A stretch of 64,000 nucleotides of DNA from Turritopsis dohrnii (lineage: Eukaryota; Cnidaria; Hydrozoa; Anthoathecata; Oceaniidae), in contig BQMF02000017.1 of NCBI GenBank assembly GCA_027922465.2, positions 1,798,001 to 1,862,000 on the forward strand, written 5' to 3'. The position numbers were made by a program, and so were the translations under genes. This document shows, one piece after another, positions 34,256 to 44,855 of this stretch (positions within the stretch are counted from its first letter, which is position 1; each line of letters begins with the position of its first letter). The notes under the pieces are model-generated. The model did no database searches, was not told where the DNA came from, and was given only the letters and a program-made list of their open reading frames with translations.

Positions 34256-35010
34256 ACAAACAGTCGCCATCACTAACTGTCTTAACCAGGTGGGCAGTAA
34301 GCAGTAGCTTAGGTAATTTTGATCTCTTTCAGAAGCTACATGAAACAAGGTGGCCCGAACAGCTTTTTTCATACCAGGCAAATCATTTGGATTTTGGCGA
34401 ATAGTGATACCATAAAAGTTTTGCAGTCGGTCGATTGCACGTTTTGTTAATTTTCCTTTACCGCCAAGGCCTTTAACAGTTTTTTTTTAGTTTCAAACAT
34501 GTTTCCCCGACCTTCTTTTGGATATGACCAATGCATTGCAGTTTTTTAACTTTGAATCCAGGGCAGATATTTTCAACAGCACCGTGGTCTTTGCTATTAC
34601 CTATCACTTTGCTATACTTCTGCATATCGAACATATTTCGATTGATCGACCGAAAATTCTTAAGGCTCCTTCCACTTCAATCCCTCCTGCAGAACCTTTG
34701 TAGTTATAATTACAAATATGCGTTCTTTTCCATTCTTCATATTTAATAGGGTCCTGCAGCCTTGTTTCTTCCATGCTTCTACAACCTTTACAATATCTAC
34801 TCATAGGCTCAGTGTCCACTACTTTTTCATTATCCATTCAAATAGTAGTAACGCATCCATTTAAAGAAGAGTGACCTCGACGTTGCCAAGACCCATTCTG
34901 TGATACTGGGATATCCTTAATTTCATCTGGGGACATTGAATATCTAGAGCGAAGGCCCTGAATAGCATCAGGCACTGTATCTTTTGCAACAGTCTCTGTA
35001 ATTTTTGCTA
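34237..35010 (-). pseudogene. Mutator-like transposase remnant (MULE 4, copy 2)
   Basis: Minus strand: KDTVPDAIQGLRSRYSMSPD near 34980-34920, then QNGSWQRRGHSSLNGCVTTI, 34837-34604 DNEKVVDTEPMSRYCKGCRS, SAGGIEVEGALRIFGRSIE, and CPPG near 34290. It then runs into the 35-bp junction and the OTU gene of copy 1. This copy shows the SWQRRGH core that copy 1 has lost. Confidence 0.8.
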
Positions 35011-35247
35011 ATTAGTCATAACTTTCAGGAGCGAACTTATATTGTTTCATTTTTTTTATTTGTTTTTTTCATTATCCATTAGAAGAAGGTTCATCAGAAA
35101 CTAATAAAATGTAACGGAGATTGAACGTCATCATTCAGTTTAAACAAAACAGTCGAAATAATAAAAAGTATAAAAATAAACTAACAAAAATAGACCGTAA
35201 ATTTACATCAATTACATTTACTTTACTCTTCCATAATTTTTGTGAGT

Positions 35248-35733
35248 TTAGTTATGATATAAATTCATGGTGCTGTTATAGATAATTACTCCCCTCCCCC
35301 CATTTTGATAATCGTCCCGTCTTCCACGCCCTTTGCTCCCTCTTCCTCAACCTTTCCAACTAAAACCGGGCTGATCAGTCCTGCCCAGTTCCTTGCATTT
35401 CCTGTATGACTTTCTTGAACTTGGGCCAGGGTAATCGACCTGATACTCGAGGTAGTCTTTGTAGCTTAATTCTGAAATAGGAATAACAGTATGTAAAGAA
35501 TTGAAAAAACGAATTGATCAATGAAATGAAAATTGAACTTACTGGACGTCGCTGTTGCAGCTGTTGCTGTAGCTCTTGCAGTTGGTGTTGTTACTGTTGA
35601 TGTTGCTGCTGTTTGGGCTAAAAGATAAAACGTAAACGTAAAGAATAAATTTAAGATGTCATATATATTATGGTGAATCAGCATGATAGCCATCCATTTT
35701 CTTGATTTTGTTCTTTTCTGTTTTTTCTACTAT
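35248..35733 (-). pseudogene. RG-rich protein, candidate exons (copy 2)
   Basis: Exons correspond to 35733-35691, 35617-35543 and 35471-35248. The first exon's donor GT has become GC by a small deletion. The middle exon is 68 bp shorter, which is not a multiple of three, and the RG region has one stop (WKG*GRGSKGRGRRDD). Where copy 1 has a TAG this copy reads RKCKELG, so the two copies together show what the intact frame was like. Non-functional. Confidence 0.45.
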
Positions 35734-36239
35734 CTAAATGAAATATATATGTTATCACAGAAAACAGCTAACAATACAGTGGTTGTTCACCATTGACTTT
35801 CGGTTCATGAAATCTAACTTTAATGGATTTAGATTTCGCTTAACAGGGCGCACCACGTGAAGAAAAGTCATTGGATTTTGAACCTCAAAAGTAGAACTGT
35901 ATGTAAATTAGATACTTCTTTTAAGGAGATGGATAGCTATGTATCATGGAAAAATAAAACCATGTAGCAAAGTCTAAACATCATTTAAGTAAGGCAATCA
36001 GAAGTATTTCCAGCTATTGTTGTGCATATACAGTGAATAGTCCATAAATACCAATACAGAACTGTCCACACAACATAATACTTCCTATTTTAACTGAGGG
36101 GGAATGACTATAAACATGGCAGCTGAAGCCATGCAACAAAGTGTTAAGTCAATATCCCCATAAAACAGAAAAGAAGTATATACAGTTCATATTAACATCC
36201 ATTCATTTGGTTCACTATACTCACTCAGTGAAACGCAAC

Positions 36240-37110
36240 CTCCGATTATTTAACGCAAATTTGTCAATCACTGCGTTAATATCAGGAACAATTTCTTTAT
36301 GGATATTCAAAAAAGCAATTCCATTCAAGCGATCATTAACCATTGTATTTTTTGTAAAATCTTTAAGCCTTTTCAAAGCTGAAAAAGATCTCTCACACTC
36401 ACAAGTTGTAACAGGTAAAGTGCCAAAATTCTCAAAGCAACCTTAATATTTTCAAAACCAGGAAAGTTTTTTACCTTCAGAGTTTCTGAGACATCTTTAG
36501 GTAAGCAACCAGAATAATCTCTCCAAAACTGCTGCCATAACAGTATTTCATCATCTATAGAAATAGGACTTGGCATATTGTCAATATAAAAATCAAAAAA
36601 TACCTTGAATTTTTCAATCCAAGTATCATCATCGCCAGACCATAAGTTCATTTTCTGTGGCAAGATGTTTAATCCATGCAAACAAACTATCGGCATTGAA
36701 TCTCCTATACAGTTCTGTATTCAAATGATCTAACACAGGAACTGTTAATGTTCGTTTATAGTATTCAGATGTACTATTGAAAGCATATGAGCTTGCTTTT
36801 TCTGCTGCCATCAAATTCCAAAAAACAAAGAAAATCTTCTGTTGTATTGCAGTCCAAGAATTTATTTGTCTTTATTTCTGATAAAATCTGGTCAGATATC
36901 ACAGCCCCACAACACTTGATAATCTCATTCTGGCTAGTTTTGGAAATGTAAGTGGCATTCTTATGCTTATCTAGATGTTCTTTTAATCCCAAGTCACCAG
37001 CACGAACTCTAAAATGGAGTAACTGAACAAAATTACAATTGATGCAAGCATTTTTCGATTGGATTCTATCGCTTGTTTCATGTGATATTGGGGAATAACA
37101 CAACCAAGAA
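36240..37110 (-). pseudogene. hAT transposase part of the OTU-hAT gene (hAT 4, copy 2)
   Basis: Same organisation as 32246-33430 but lacking the TTF zinc region (deleted between about 37080 and 37090). 37103-36890 has GLKEHLDKHKNATYISKTS, 36814-36629 NSTSEYYKRTLTVPVLDHLN, 36696-36373 the NILPQKMNLWSGDDDTWIEK region, and near 36410-36240 the CECERSFSALKRLK dimerisation block. The catalytic middle is deleted exactly as in copy 1, so that deletion predates the duplication. Confidence 0.8.
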
Positions 37111-37207
37111 TAGGAATCTAGCCATTATCTGAAATGTCCGCCCATCTGTTTTACGAAAAACATGAGACTTCTCTGGCTTATAAACATTGTCAATAAATGA
37201 TTAAATA

Positions 37208-38018
37208 TCTTGCGGAGAAGCTGTAGATAACTTGTCGATGTTGGTTGCAACATCACCATCTTATAACGCTAACTCTGTTTGTTCTACAGCATTTTTATGA
37301 TGTTCTCTACCTTTTTCTGCAGAAGATAAATTCAATTGGGGCATGGAAAATACACCAGTTTCTCCGATGTTGCTTATGTTAACAATGACTTCTGGGATGA
37401 AGGTTTTCTTGAGTAACACAGGAAAGGATAAAGTTGTTTGAACCTTAGATGTTGTAAGACATGTTTCTGCAGTTCTTTTCCTTTTATAAAAAGCCCCAAG
37501 AACCAATGGAACAAAGTGATTATGGGAAAAAGTGCTCGAGGTTTGTGTACCCTCAAAACAAAACAAAACAAAACATGGATTGTGATGTTTGAAGATATTT
37601 CCTTGAGCTTACGAGGTTTCACTAACTGGTCAAACAACAGTTTGTTTCGAACTGATCCAAATAATGGATAATGTGCACTTATAGGAAGACCAATTACTGA
37701 TGAACGTCCCAACAAACATAAGGAAGAGCACCTATTTTGTTCTTTGCAATTTCGCTTCGCTTCCTCTTTAACTACAGACACGCCATCAGTTATATCTAAA
37801 ACATCAGATGATGAGCAGAATTTCAACATCGAAAGTATGTTCCCTTTAAATGTTTTCCCTTGATCTTCAATAAATGTTTTTAACAGCAGAGGGTATTCGC
37901 TGTAAAAGGTTGCTTTCAACCAAAGTTCTAATGAAGTAAGAGCCCTTAGCAAACTCACTATTGAATTATCTCCAAATAATGCTAACGATACAGAGCTATA
38001 CAAACAGTCGCCATCACT
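37208..38018 (-). pseudogene. OTU-type cysteine protease domain of the OTU-hAT gene (copy 2)
   Basis: Best-preserved copy. Minus strand from 38018: SDGDCLYSSVSLALFGD, LRALTSLELWLKATFY, ILSMLKFCSSSDVLDI, VIGLPISAHYPLFGSV, KLLFDQLVKPRKLKE, then (after the TTTTG repeat shift near 37560) FEGTQTSSTFSHNHFVPLVL and NLSSAEKGREHHKN. The OTU catalytic set DGDC and NHFVPL is intact. One TAA at 37261 and one at about 37208 interrupt the otherwise open frame toward the hAT part; copy 1 has Leu at the first of these. N-terminal sequence upstream of SDGDC is not identifiable. Confidence 0.7.
37551..37574. repeat. AAAAC pentanucleotide repeat (copy 2)
   Basis: Same repeat as 33807-33830 with the same frame consequence, so the expansion predates the tandem duplication. 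Confidence 0.85.
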
Positions 38019-38019
38019 A

Positions 38020-38717
38020 ATGACGGAGTAAAGGACAGACGGAACTACGAAGCGCAGCAGTAGATAATTTATTAATCATTCGCTTGACTAAATTTTACTA
38101 CGGCTTGAGCCGTACCCTGCGTCTGCCCATGATTGGGATGTGTAAAAGCTTTTCTCATAATCACATGCAGTACATTTTACAACAAGATATGATGCCAGAT
38201 CTTGCTTTTTATTGCACTGTTCTAGTAAAGTTACTGATTATGAGGAGGAGCATTCAGCGCACCCCAAAGTTTCAAAAACAGACTTTAAAATACTGACATC
38301 AATGATTATGTAGCCAATAATTGGATTTGATGATTTTGGTGTTGAGAAATTATTTCTTCAACTTTAAAATGAGAAACTAATTTATCCAGTGTTGATGGAC
38401 CAGTTGTTATTATTATTATTATTGTTATTTCGAATATTTATACAGGATTTGCATTTTCAGTAGTAAAATATACACTGTTTTCAATAAGGTCCTGTTAAAA
38501 TATATGAAATAGATAAATAAATAAGATAAAAATATATATAAAAATATAATACAGTAAAAGTAAAATTATTCAAAATAAGTTAAAAAGAGATTAGAACTGC
38601 GATTAATTGAAACTAGGTTTCAAAATTAATAAGATAATCAAAATTGGAAAGTCTAGACTCTGGGGCATGAATGTAGCAACAAAAGGACTAGAAATAGAAT
38701 TTTGTCACAGATAGAAA
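38020..38717. other. Non-coding; ATT microsatellite at about 38407-38435
   Basis: Right flank of duplication B. TTATTATTATTATTATTG lies near 38408; otherwise AT-rich with no supported frame. Confidence 0.5.
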
Positions 38718-38895
38718 TTAAAAACGTTTCAAAAACAAATTAAATTTTGAATGATCTTTTTCAGTTTGAGCTTCTCTTGGAAGCTTATTAAATGAAACAG
38801 CACCTTGGACATAAAATGAATGTCGTGCTGCTTCAAGTTTAAACCTTGGAATAACAACTGCAGAAACGTTTCGAGCGACTCGTTTTTGAAGTAGT
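38718..38895 (-). pseudogene. Non-LTR retrotransposon (CR1/L2-like) 3' coding tail
   Basis: Minus strand reads VIPRFKLEAARHSFYVQGAV, then FNKLPREAQTEKDHSKFNLF and ends KRF-stop. The phrase R..S...RGA..WN.LP..(I/A)......FK is the typical last stretch of CR1/L2/Jockey-type reverse-transcriptase ORF2. Only the C-terminal tail remains, as expected from 5' truncation. Confidence 0.7.
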
Positions 38896-38906
38896 GTTGG
38901 AAGGGT

Positions 38907-39107
38907 TCACATACTTGGAGGAGTGATTGGAGTGTTGTTTATATCTACATTGTTTGTGTTAGTATTTGCATCAATATTTGCATTTATATCCAAATCTATA
39001 TCTACATCCATATTTACATTTGTATTATCATCTACCTTCTTAGTAAATCCTTTCCTTTTTTTGTAAGTTCTTGTTCTCTGTTTCACTCTGCAAGCTTTCC
39101 CCATCAA
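38907..39107 (-). CDS. Hypothetical 66-residue frame, basic head and Asp/Asn repeat tail
   Basis: The head MMGKACRVKQRTRTYKKRKG is strongly basic. The tail is a run of DVDIDLDIN/DANTNTNN made by a hexanucleotide-like repeat (ATATCCAAATCTATATCTAC). The head resembles starts of TE proteins that begin MGK/R + Lys/Arg, for example MULE-like ones, but no domain follows. It may be noise. Confidence 0.2.
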   Translation of the reverse strand: MMGKACRVKQRTRTYKKRKGFTKKVDDNTNVNMDVDIDLDINANIDANTNTNNVDINNTPITPPSM

Positions 39108-39639
39108 GAATTTCTTTGGATATTTCGGGTTATAGCTTTTAGCTTTAGCACAAACTGCAAAGCAAAGGAGACGAAAATATCTAGGGTGGACAACCCAACA
39201 AAATTTCAGGAATTTAAGGCCGGATTTTAGGCCAAGAACATAGTTAAGTGGTTGCTAAGGCCGTTGCTAAATTATTCGAAATCTACTCATGTCTGAATAT
39301 TTTTTAAAAAGTCACTATTCCCCTTCTTAGTGACTTTTTTAATGTCAAAAATCTAAATCTACAAAGACTTTTATGTCCAAAACGCTAGTTTTTAGAATGT
39401 TGAAAATTTTGAAAATACGACGGGGGTTTCCACTTTAATATGTGATGGTCGTAGATTGGCAGATAACGGAATGCCATAACGAAAAAGTGCATAAAGGAAA
39501 GTTGCATCATAACGAAAAAGTACATAATGAAAACTTACCTAACAAAATTCTGTCAAACACAATGAAGAAAGTTCGGAACACAAAGGAAAACGCAGCGCAA
39601 CGTAATGCTAACCTAATGATAAACTCTCATTATATATTA
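39108..39639. other. No supported gene; left flank of hAT 2
   Basis: Contains short ATAACGAAAAAGT repeats near 39477 and 39511. Nothing coding is convincing. Confidence 0.4.
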
Positions 39640-39730
39640 CAGGGACCGCGGAGCGACTTTTCGATTGAAATTTTAGAACCCTCAACTCCCCCTGAGATTA
39701 TGTATATATTTTTTTTACATTTTTGAAAAA

Positions 39731-42176
39731 TTACCTAAGATCGTTTTCTGTAAATTTTCCAAAATGACGTTTTCTATTATCGTTATAAACAAAACTGTTA
39801 GCGATATCTATAATATTGATCTTATCTGTTCGCTTTTTGTGATGGTTTAAAATCGCAACACTGTTGAAACGCTCTTGATTCATGTTAGCCCGAAACCATG
39901 TCTTAATACGTCGAGCAGTGGAGAATGTGCGCTCGCCTGATGCACTACTGCATGGATTAACGTGAAACATGTTGACGGTGGTAATAACATTGCATATCGC
40001 AGATCTTTCGTGTTTTTCCAAAGTCTTAACAGCAGTCTGGATCTCGTTGAAGCAAGTAGGATTTCGATCTCCCATCATGGTACGAAATAACTCAAGCTGT
40101 GCTGGTAAACTCTGGATATCGATTTCGTCGTAAATTGTTCCAATATATTGAATCTCTTCATCCAGATATTCAACATCTTTGCACAAAGAATCGAGGAGAA
40201 GAGATTCTAATCGCCGAAATATTTGGAAACTTGGCTGCTCAAATCGATCTTTTATATGGCCGACCAATAAATCTATCGCTTCGAAGAAAATCTTTCGGTA
40301 ATGGTCGCGTGGTGTCGGTGGATGTTCTGCAGCCGCTTGACCAAAGAAATATCGTGCGGGTGCCTGTGTTTTCCTTTTAAGTAAAGGCTCACCAACGTCA
40401 GGAAGCGATTTCTTTTTCTCCAGCACTGCATCATAAAACAAATTGAAAGAATCATCATTCCGAATTCGTTTTAATGTTTCCACTGTTTGTTTTGCCAAAT
40501 TTTGCCCAGCTACAGCAGAAAGATTACTCTTTTGTAAGGTTGCAGACAAATTATCTGTGTGAGAAAATAACCGCTCACCAAGGAGAACACCAAACAAGTA
40601 GTTGAATGAATTCATTTGAGCTTGGCAACCGACTATGCGTGCCTTTGTTTCTGTACTAAGACCACTCTGCCCCAGGCATTCTTTCCATGTTTCTTGCAGA
40701 GCTTGGTAGTTTTTAAAAATGCGTTTGAAACACACGGCTCTCACTGTCCATCGAGTAGCACTGAATTTAGCTTAGCTTGGCTCCATTTCTTCGTTTCCGT
40801 CAGTTTCGCGTTCTAAATTTTCTTTGATCACACCAAGCATGTGTTCTCTCTTAGGTGACAACTTTATTAATTGAACAACTTCTTTAGTAATATCCATAGC
40901 ATCCGACAAGATTTTTGAGCCTTTAGTTGCATCCTTTACGCTGAGACTCAACGAATGACAATGGCAGTGTGTTACATAAGCCTTTGGTTGTATCTCCTGG
41001 ATTCGTTTGGCAACACCAGACTTTCTACAAAGCATGTTGCTGGCACCATCGTAGCACTGGCCGCGACAATCGTTCAAAGATAATTGTAGTCTAATCAGCA
41101 CATCTTTTAACACGCTCTCGATTGTGCTGGAAGTAATATCTGGAATCTGATAGAACCCTAAAAAATCTTCATGAGCATCGAGACATCCGTCGATCCATCG
41201 AAGACAAGTGGTCAGCTGCTCAAGATTGCTGATATCCGTATACTCATCAGCTATCAAAGAGAAATAGCTGCATTGCCCACTCTGTATGTCACTTGCTATT
41301 TGTCGAACAACACTATTTGACATTAGTTTCAAAATTTCGTTCTGTATGTCATGGCTAGTGTATCGATCAGTTTTCCTTTCCATCCATCTTGCAAGATCTT
41401 TATCGTCTTTACAACGTAAACGCAAAAGCTGGGCAAAATTTGACTCTATATCGGTATTTCCCTGAAAAGCTATCCCCTGCCGACCAAGAAATTGTAGACA
41501 TTCAATGATCTTGATAAGACACTTCCTGTTTAATGACATTTCCGATTTTGCTGCTTCACTCATCATTTCTTTGACATTACCGCATGTTGGGATAGTAAAT
41601 TCGTAAGTGCTACTTATTTTATGGCATTCAGACGATTCATGATCACGAAAGCATTCCAATGCGTCTTTCCATGAAGAACCCGGCAGAAATAAATGTTTTT
41701 TCTCTTTTTGTTGCAGTTTGTAAGTTTCCTCGGTTATCTTGCTTCATACAGTTGAAACAAAGAACATGATCTTTTTGCTGATCATAATGTAACCAGGGAA
41801 AACTAACGAACCATTTAGCTTGACAGGACCGTTTTTGTTTCCCTTGTTGTTTCTTTGGGAACACAAAATTTGGTGGAGGATGAAACGGGTGGTCCTCGTT
41901 TGTAGGTAAAGGTGTCGTGTTTAATTTGGACGTCTGAGAACATTTTGCCTCTACTGATGATGATGATGCAGAATTATCTAAAAAAAAACATCGAGAATGA
42001 TTTTTTAACACTTTACATATTGGCAACTTAAGTGAAAATATATACAAAAAGTCAATCAATTGATATAAAACAAAGTACATACCCGAAGACGACTTTTTGC
42101 TGAAGAAACTTGTTATCTGCATCGAACTCTTTCTTTTTAAACTTATTTTAACATTTGTTGTATCTTCCATTTTCAC
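39731..42176 (-). pseudogene. hAT transposase (ZMYM1/TTF-type), one frameshift and one stop
   Basis: 42176-41643: MEDTTNVKISLKRKSSM, linker, zinc region KRSCQAKWFVSFPWLHYDQQ, CFNCMKQ. A one-base shift near 41690 leads to 41659-40772: ECFRDHESSECHK, FSLIADEYTDISN (first Asp), CYDGASNMLC (second Asp), CHCHSLSLSVKD. An in-frame TAA at 40772-40774 precedes the last 337 codons: ATRWTVRAVCFKR and the dimerisation block SSASGERTFSTARRIKTWFR. All catalytic positions are present. A 105-bp candidate intron (42082-41978, GTATGT...TTTAG) divides the N-terminal linker and leaves the frame unchanged. Similar to hAT 1 throughout, with diverged sequence. Confidence 0.88.
41978..42082 (-). other. Candidate 105-bp intron in hAT 2 transposase
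   Basis: Begins GTATGT and ends in a T-rich tract plus TAG. Its length is a multiple of three and it contains no stop, so both spliced and unspliced mRNAs would be translatable. The retained version adds a hydrophobic stretch (YFVLYQLIDFLYIFSLKLPI) absent from hAT 1. Confidence 0.55.
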
Positions 42177-42634
42177 CTTTACTCTACCGCTCCCATCACC
42201 AATGTAAAAACTTCACTCTGTTAATAGCACTTACAAAAGTTAGAAACCAACAATAATGACCCGTAAAAAGACAACCTTGGAATCCTTCCAATCGTTGGAA
42301 CTTTATAATTATAAAGATTTTACTGGGGCCGAAGTTGAAATGAGAAATCTCTTTCGGCATACTGTTTTTATTGCATACTTCTTCTATTTAATTACCAGCA
42401 TACACAAAGTGAGATAGATATATAAGAAATATGTATAGAAGAAATAATTAATAGGGATATTATTTACATTTGAATTCTTCTAATAAGCTATCCTGGGGGT
42501 ATCTATCGCAAATTTTGCCGGGTTATGCATCTTTCAATTATTCTGTATTTTATGTAAGAAAAAAACGTCATTTACGGCAAAATTATTGGGGGGGGGGGTA
42601 TAGCCCCCTTAGCCCCCCTGCTCCGCGGTCCCTG

Positions 42635-44855
42635 CATTATACATCTCACGAACGTGATAAAGAATCCACGTAAAGAAAAGAAATTTTGGCACATAAGGCA
42701 GCAACGGTGGCGTTCCATAATAAACTATCGCTGATTATATCTGCACCATAGTGCAACAACCATAGTGAAACTTACTTTTATCGTTTAAGTTATAACAACC
42801 ATAGTGAAAGAGCTTCTTAATCCTAACCATAGGACTTAAACCAGTATTACACAAGTGCTAAATGAAAGAGGTTTAACCTTTGCTTTGTGAAGAAAATAAA
42901 CTTTTACATTTCACATTTCACTCGACACAGCTTAAACATTCTCAAATATGTCCAATACTTTTTTGTTGTAATGTTATATGCATTGGTTACTGCATTGTTT
43001 TCCAACGACATGTTTTCAGTGTAAACTTCATCATTTTGTTTTTGGTCAGTGAGGATAATGGCTACTTTTCGGTTTGTGTTTGAACACGTTAGTGACTCTT
43101 TTTACTGTTTTTCGAGTGATATGACATTTTTCGAGTAATATGGCGCTTTTCGAGTAATATGACGTATTTCGAGTAATAATGACATTTTTTGAGCAAAATG
43201 ACATTTTTAGAGTAGTAAAATTGTTTTCAGAAATATTATAAGGAAAATATTTGTAAATATTTGAGGGAAAGATTTATGTGGACATATCAGAAGATTACTC
43301 CAGTAGTTCATTATAATAATTTGTTGTTTTTTCTTTTCTTTCATCTATATTATCTAGTAAAACAGAGAAATAACTTGCTATCACGTTTGAATATTAAGTA
43401 AGTAAGTAACTGAGAGTTTTTAGTCTTTGGGCTTCCATCCGTAATGGTTGCCGACTTGCAACTAGTAGTTGAATTACCGTCAGAGATACGTATAGTATTG
43501 TGCTAACTTGCCCGAAGGCCAGTGTGCAGTCAGTCGATATGGCTCGTAATGGGCTGATACGCTGCTTTTAAAGCGCATCTGAGTGGATTATCGAGATGCG
43601 ACAAAAGCTACAGCCAGATTCCACGTTTTTGAATGGAAATTTCTCGACATTTCTAACTCCACACCCGTGTTAATTGTTGTTATTTCCTTAATTAGCGCTC
43701 TGAGCTCATTTTCTGTCACCGTCAATCAAGATCCTGTGAATTTAGGAGATGGGAATGATACTTGAAATAACATTAACCAATGGAAAATTGTAAGTTATTT
43801 CTTTACTTAAGTCTTCCTTTTTTTAAGTTTAAGCCTTCTACACCAAAATGTCCTCAGCAAAATGTTCCTTATTTAGAAATCATCCGAAAGTTATTTCTCA
43901 GCAAAACACCATCGAAAAATCATCAACTGATTTGATCTCTTTTCAAAATCCAGGGCTAGCAATTTTTTAGTGAAGTAAAGAATAAACGGAGAAGTAGTTT
44001 CAGCTTTTGTTTTCGATAAAATTCCAATACAAAGAAGTGAAGATCTTGAAAATGAGGAACTTGATCTATTTTGGCTCGTGATTGATTTAAGAAACACGAA
44101 AATATCTCGTTAGGAATTTTTTTAAACGATCCTCGGATTTGTCTCGTTATTTGCCGAAAATCGTCAACAAATTTTTTGCTAGGGAAAACACAAGTATTAC
44201 CGTTATGAGAGATGCAAACGTTGATTATCTCAATAAAGATGCAAACACTGATCTCAAATGAATCACTAGTCTTTTAGATTTGAAACAATTAGTCAGATTA
44301 CCCATAAAGATCACATATGAACAGAGACAACATCAAAGAAACAGCAACAATCCCCTCTCGTATCGCTGACCACGAATGCTGGATGTATGCGAAACCATTG
44401 TTTGCAACGCATTAGCTATCGCAGATAATGGAAATAGAGCTTCTTTGCGTCACTGTCGGATGCTTGGGGTTGTTTGTCAACCCATGCGTATTTGGACTCG
44501 TATATAAGTCGGATTTGGTTCACAACCAGTTCTTTCCCATCACACAATCTGAGTATCCCAAACTTCCGGTAATTTCGAACCAAACTGTTTCTAAGCATGC
44601 ATGTTTTCGATTGATGAAGGATTTTTCTGTTTCCTTTTAATACCGAATGGCCCTCCTTTCACAACCATTGCCTTTTAATGATAGCTACAAATTTTAGGAG
44701 AAAGCAGGGAAGCTACATGACCTTATTCCTACATCGACAGACTATTTTATTTGATATTATAAAACATGCAAATAAGACCGACAAATTTTTGTCCGAAAGT
44801 CTTTCCGTACGAAGTTTTCACTTGTCCGAATAATTTTCCGTCTGAAAAATTTGTA
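42635..44855. other. Non-coding, one tandem repeat
   Basis: Short frames only, none with a recognisable motif (for example 43583-43765 and 44428-44640). See the tandem repeat at 43104. Confidence 0.4.
43104..43218. repeat. Degenerate tandem repeat, TTTTCGAGTAATATGACA unit
   Basis: About five imperfect copies of an 18-23 bp unit in tandem. Confidence 0.7.

Larger units (their letters stand above)
34241..37984. repeat. Tandem duplication B, copy 2
   Basis: Second unit, 3744 bp, from the 35-bp repeat at 34241 to the third occurrence at 37985-38019. It is highly similar to 29635-34240. The main differences are loss of the 30401-30936 insertion and loss of about 240 bp of hAT zinc-finger sequence near 37085. 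Confidence 0.9.
39640..42634 (-). mobile_element. hAT transposon (hAT 2), nearly intact
   Basis: 15-bp perfect inverted repeats CAGGGACCGCGGAGC lie at 39640-39654 and 42620-42634. Adjacent 5-bp flanks are TATTA and CATTA, a 5-bp target duplication with one mismatch, the same duplication length as hAT 1. Length 2995 bp. It encodes one transposase on the minus strand with a single frameshift and one stop. Confidence 0.9.

Noticed and set aside
37374..38003. Vertnin-like protein
   Set aside because: The N-terminal helices recall vertnin, but the upstream DGDC box and the NHFVPL motif fit an OTU protease better.
38084..38296. 70-residue plus-strand ORF next to duplication B
   Set aside because: No motif, no homologous copy in the window, and it is shorter than expected for a gene.
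43583..43765. 60-residue ORF with a hydrophobic stretch
   Set aside because: The hydrophobic run (VLIVVISLISALSSF) could suggest a membrane peptide, but there is no conservation or context to support it.
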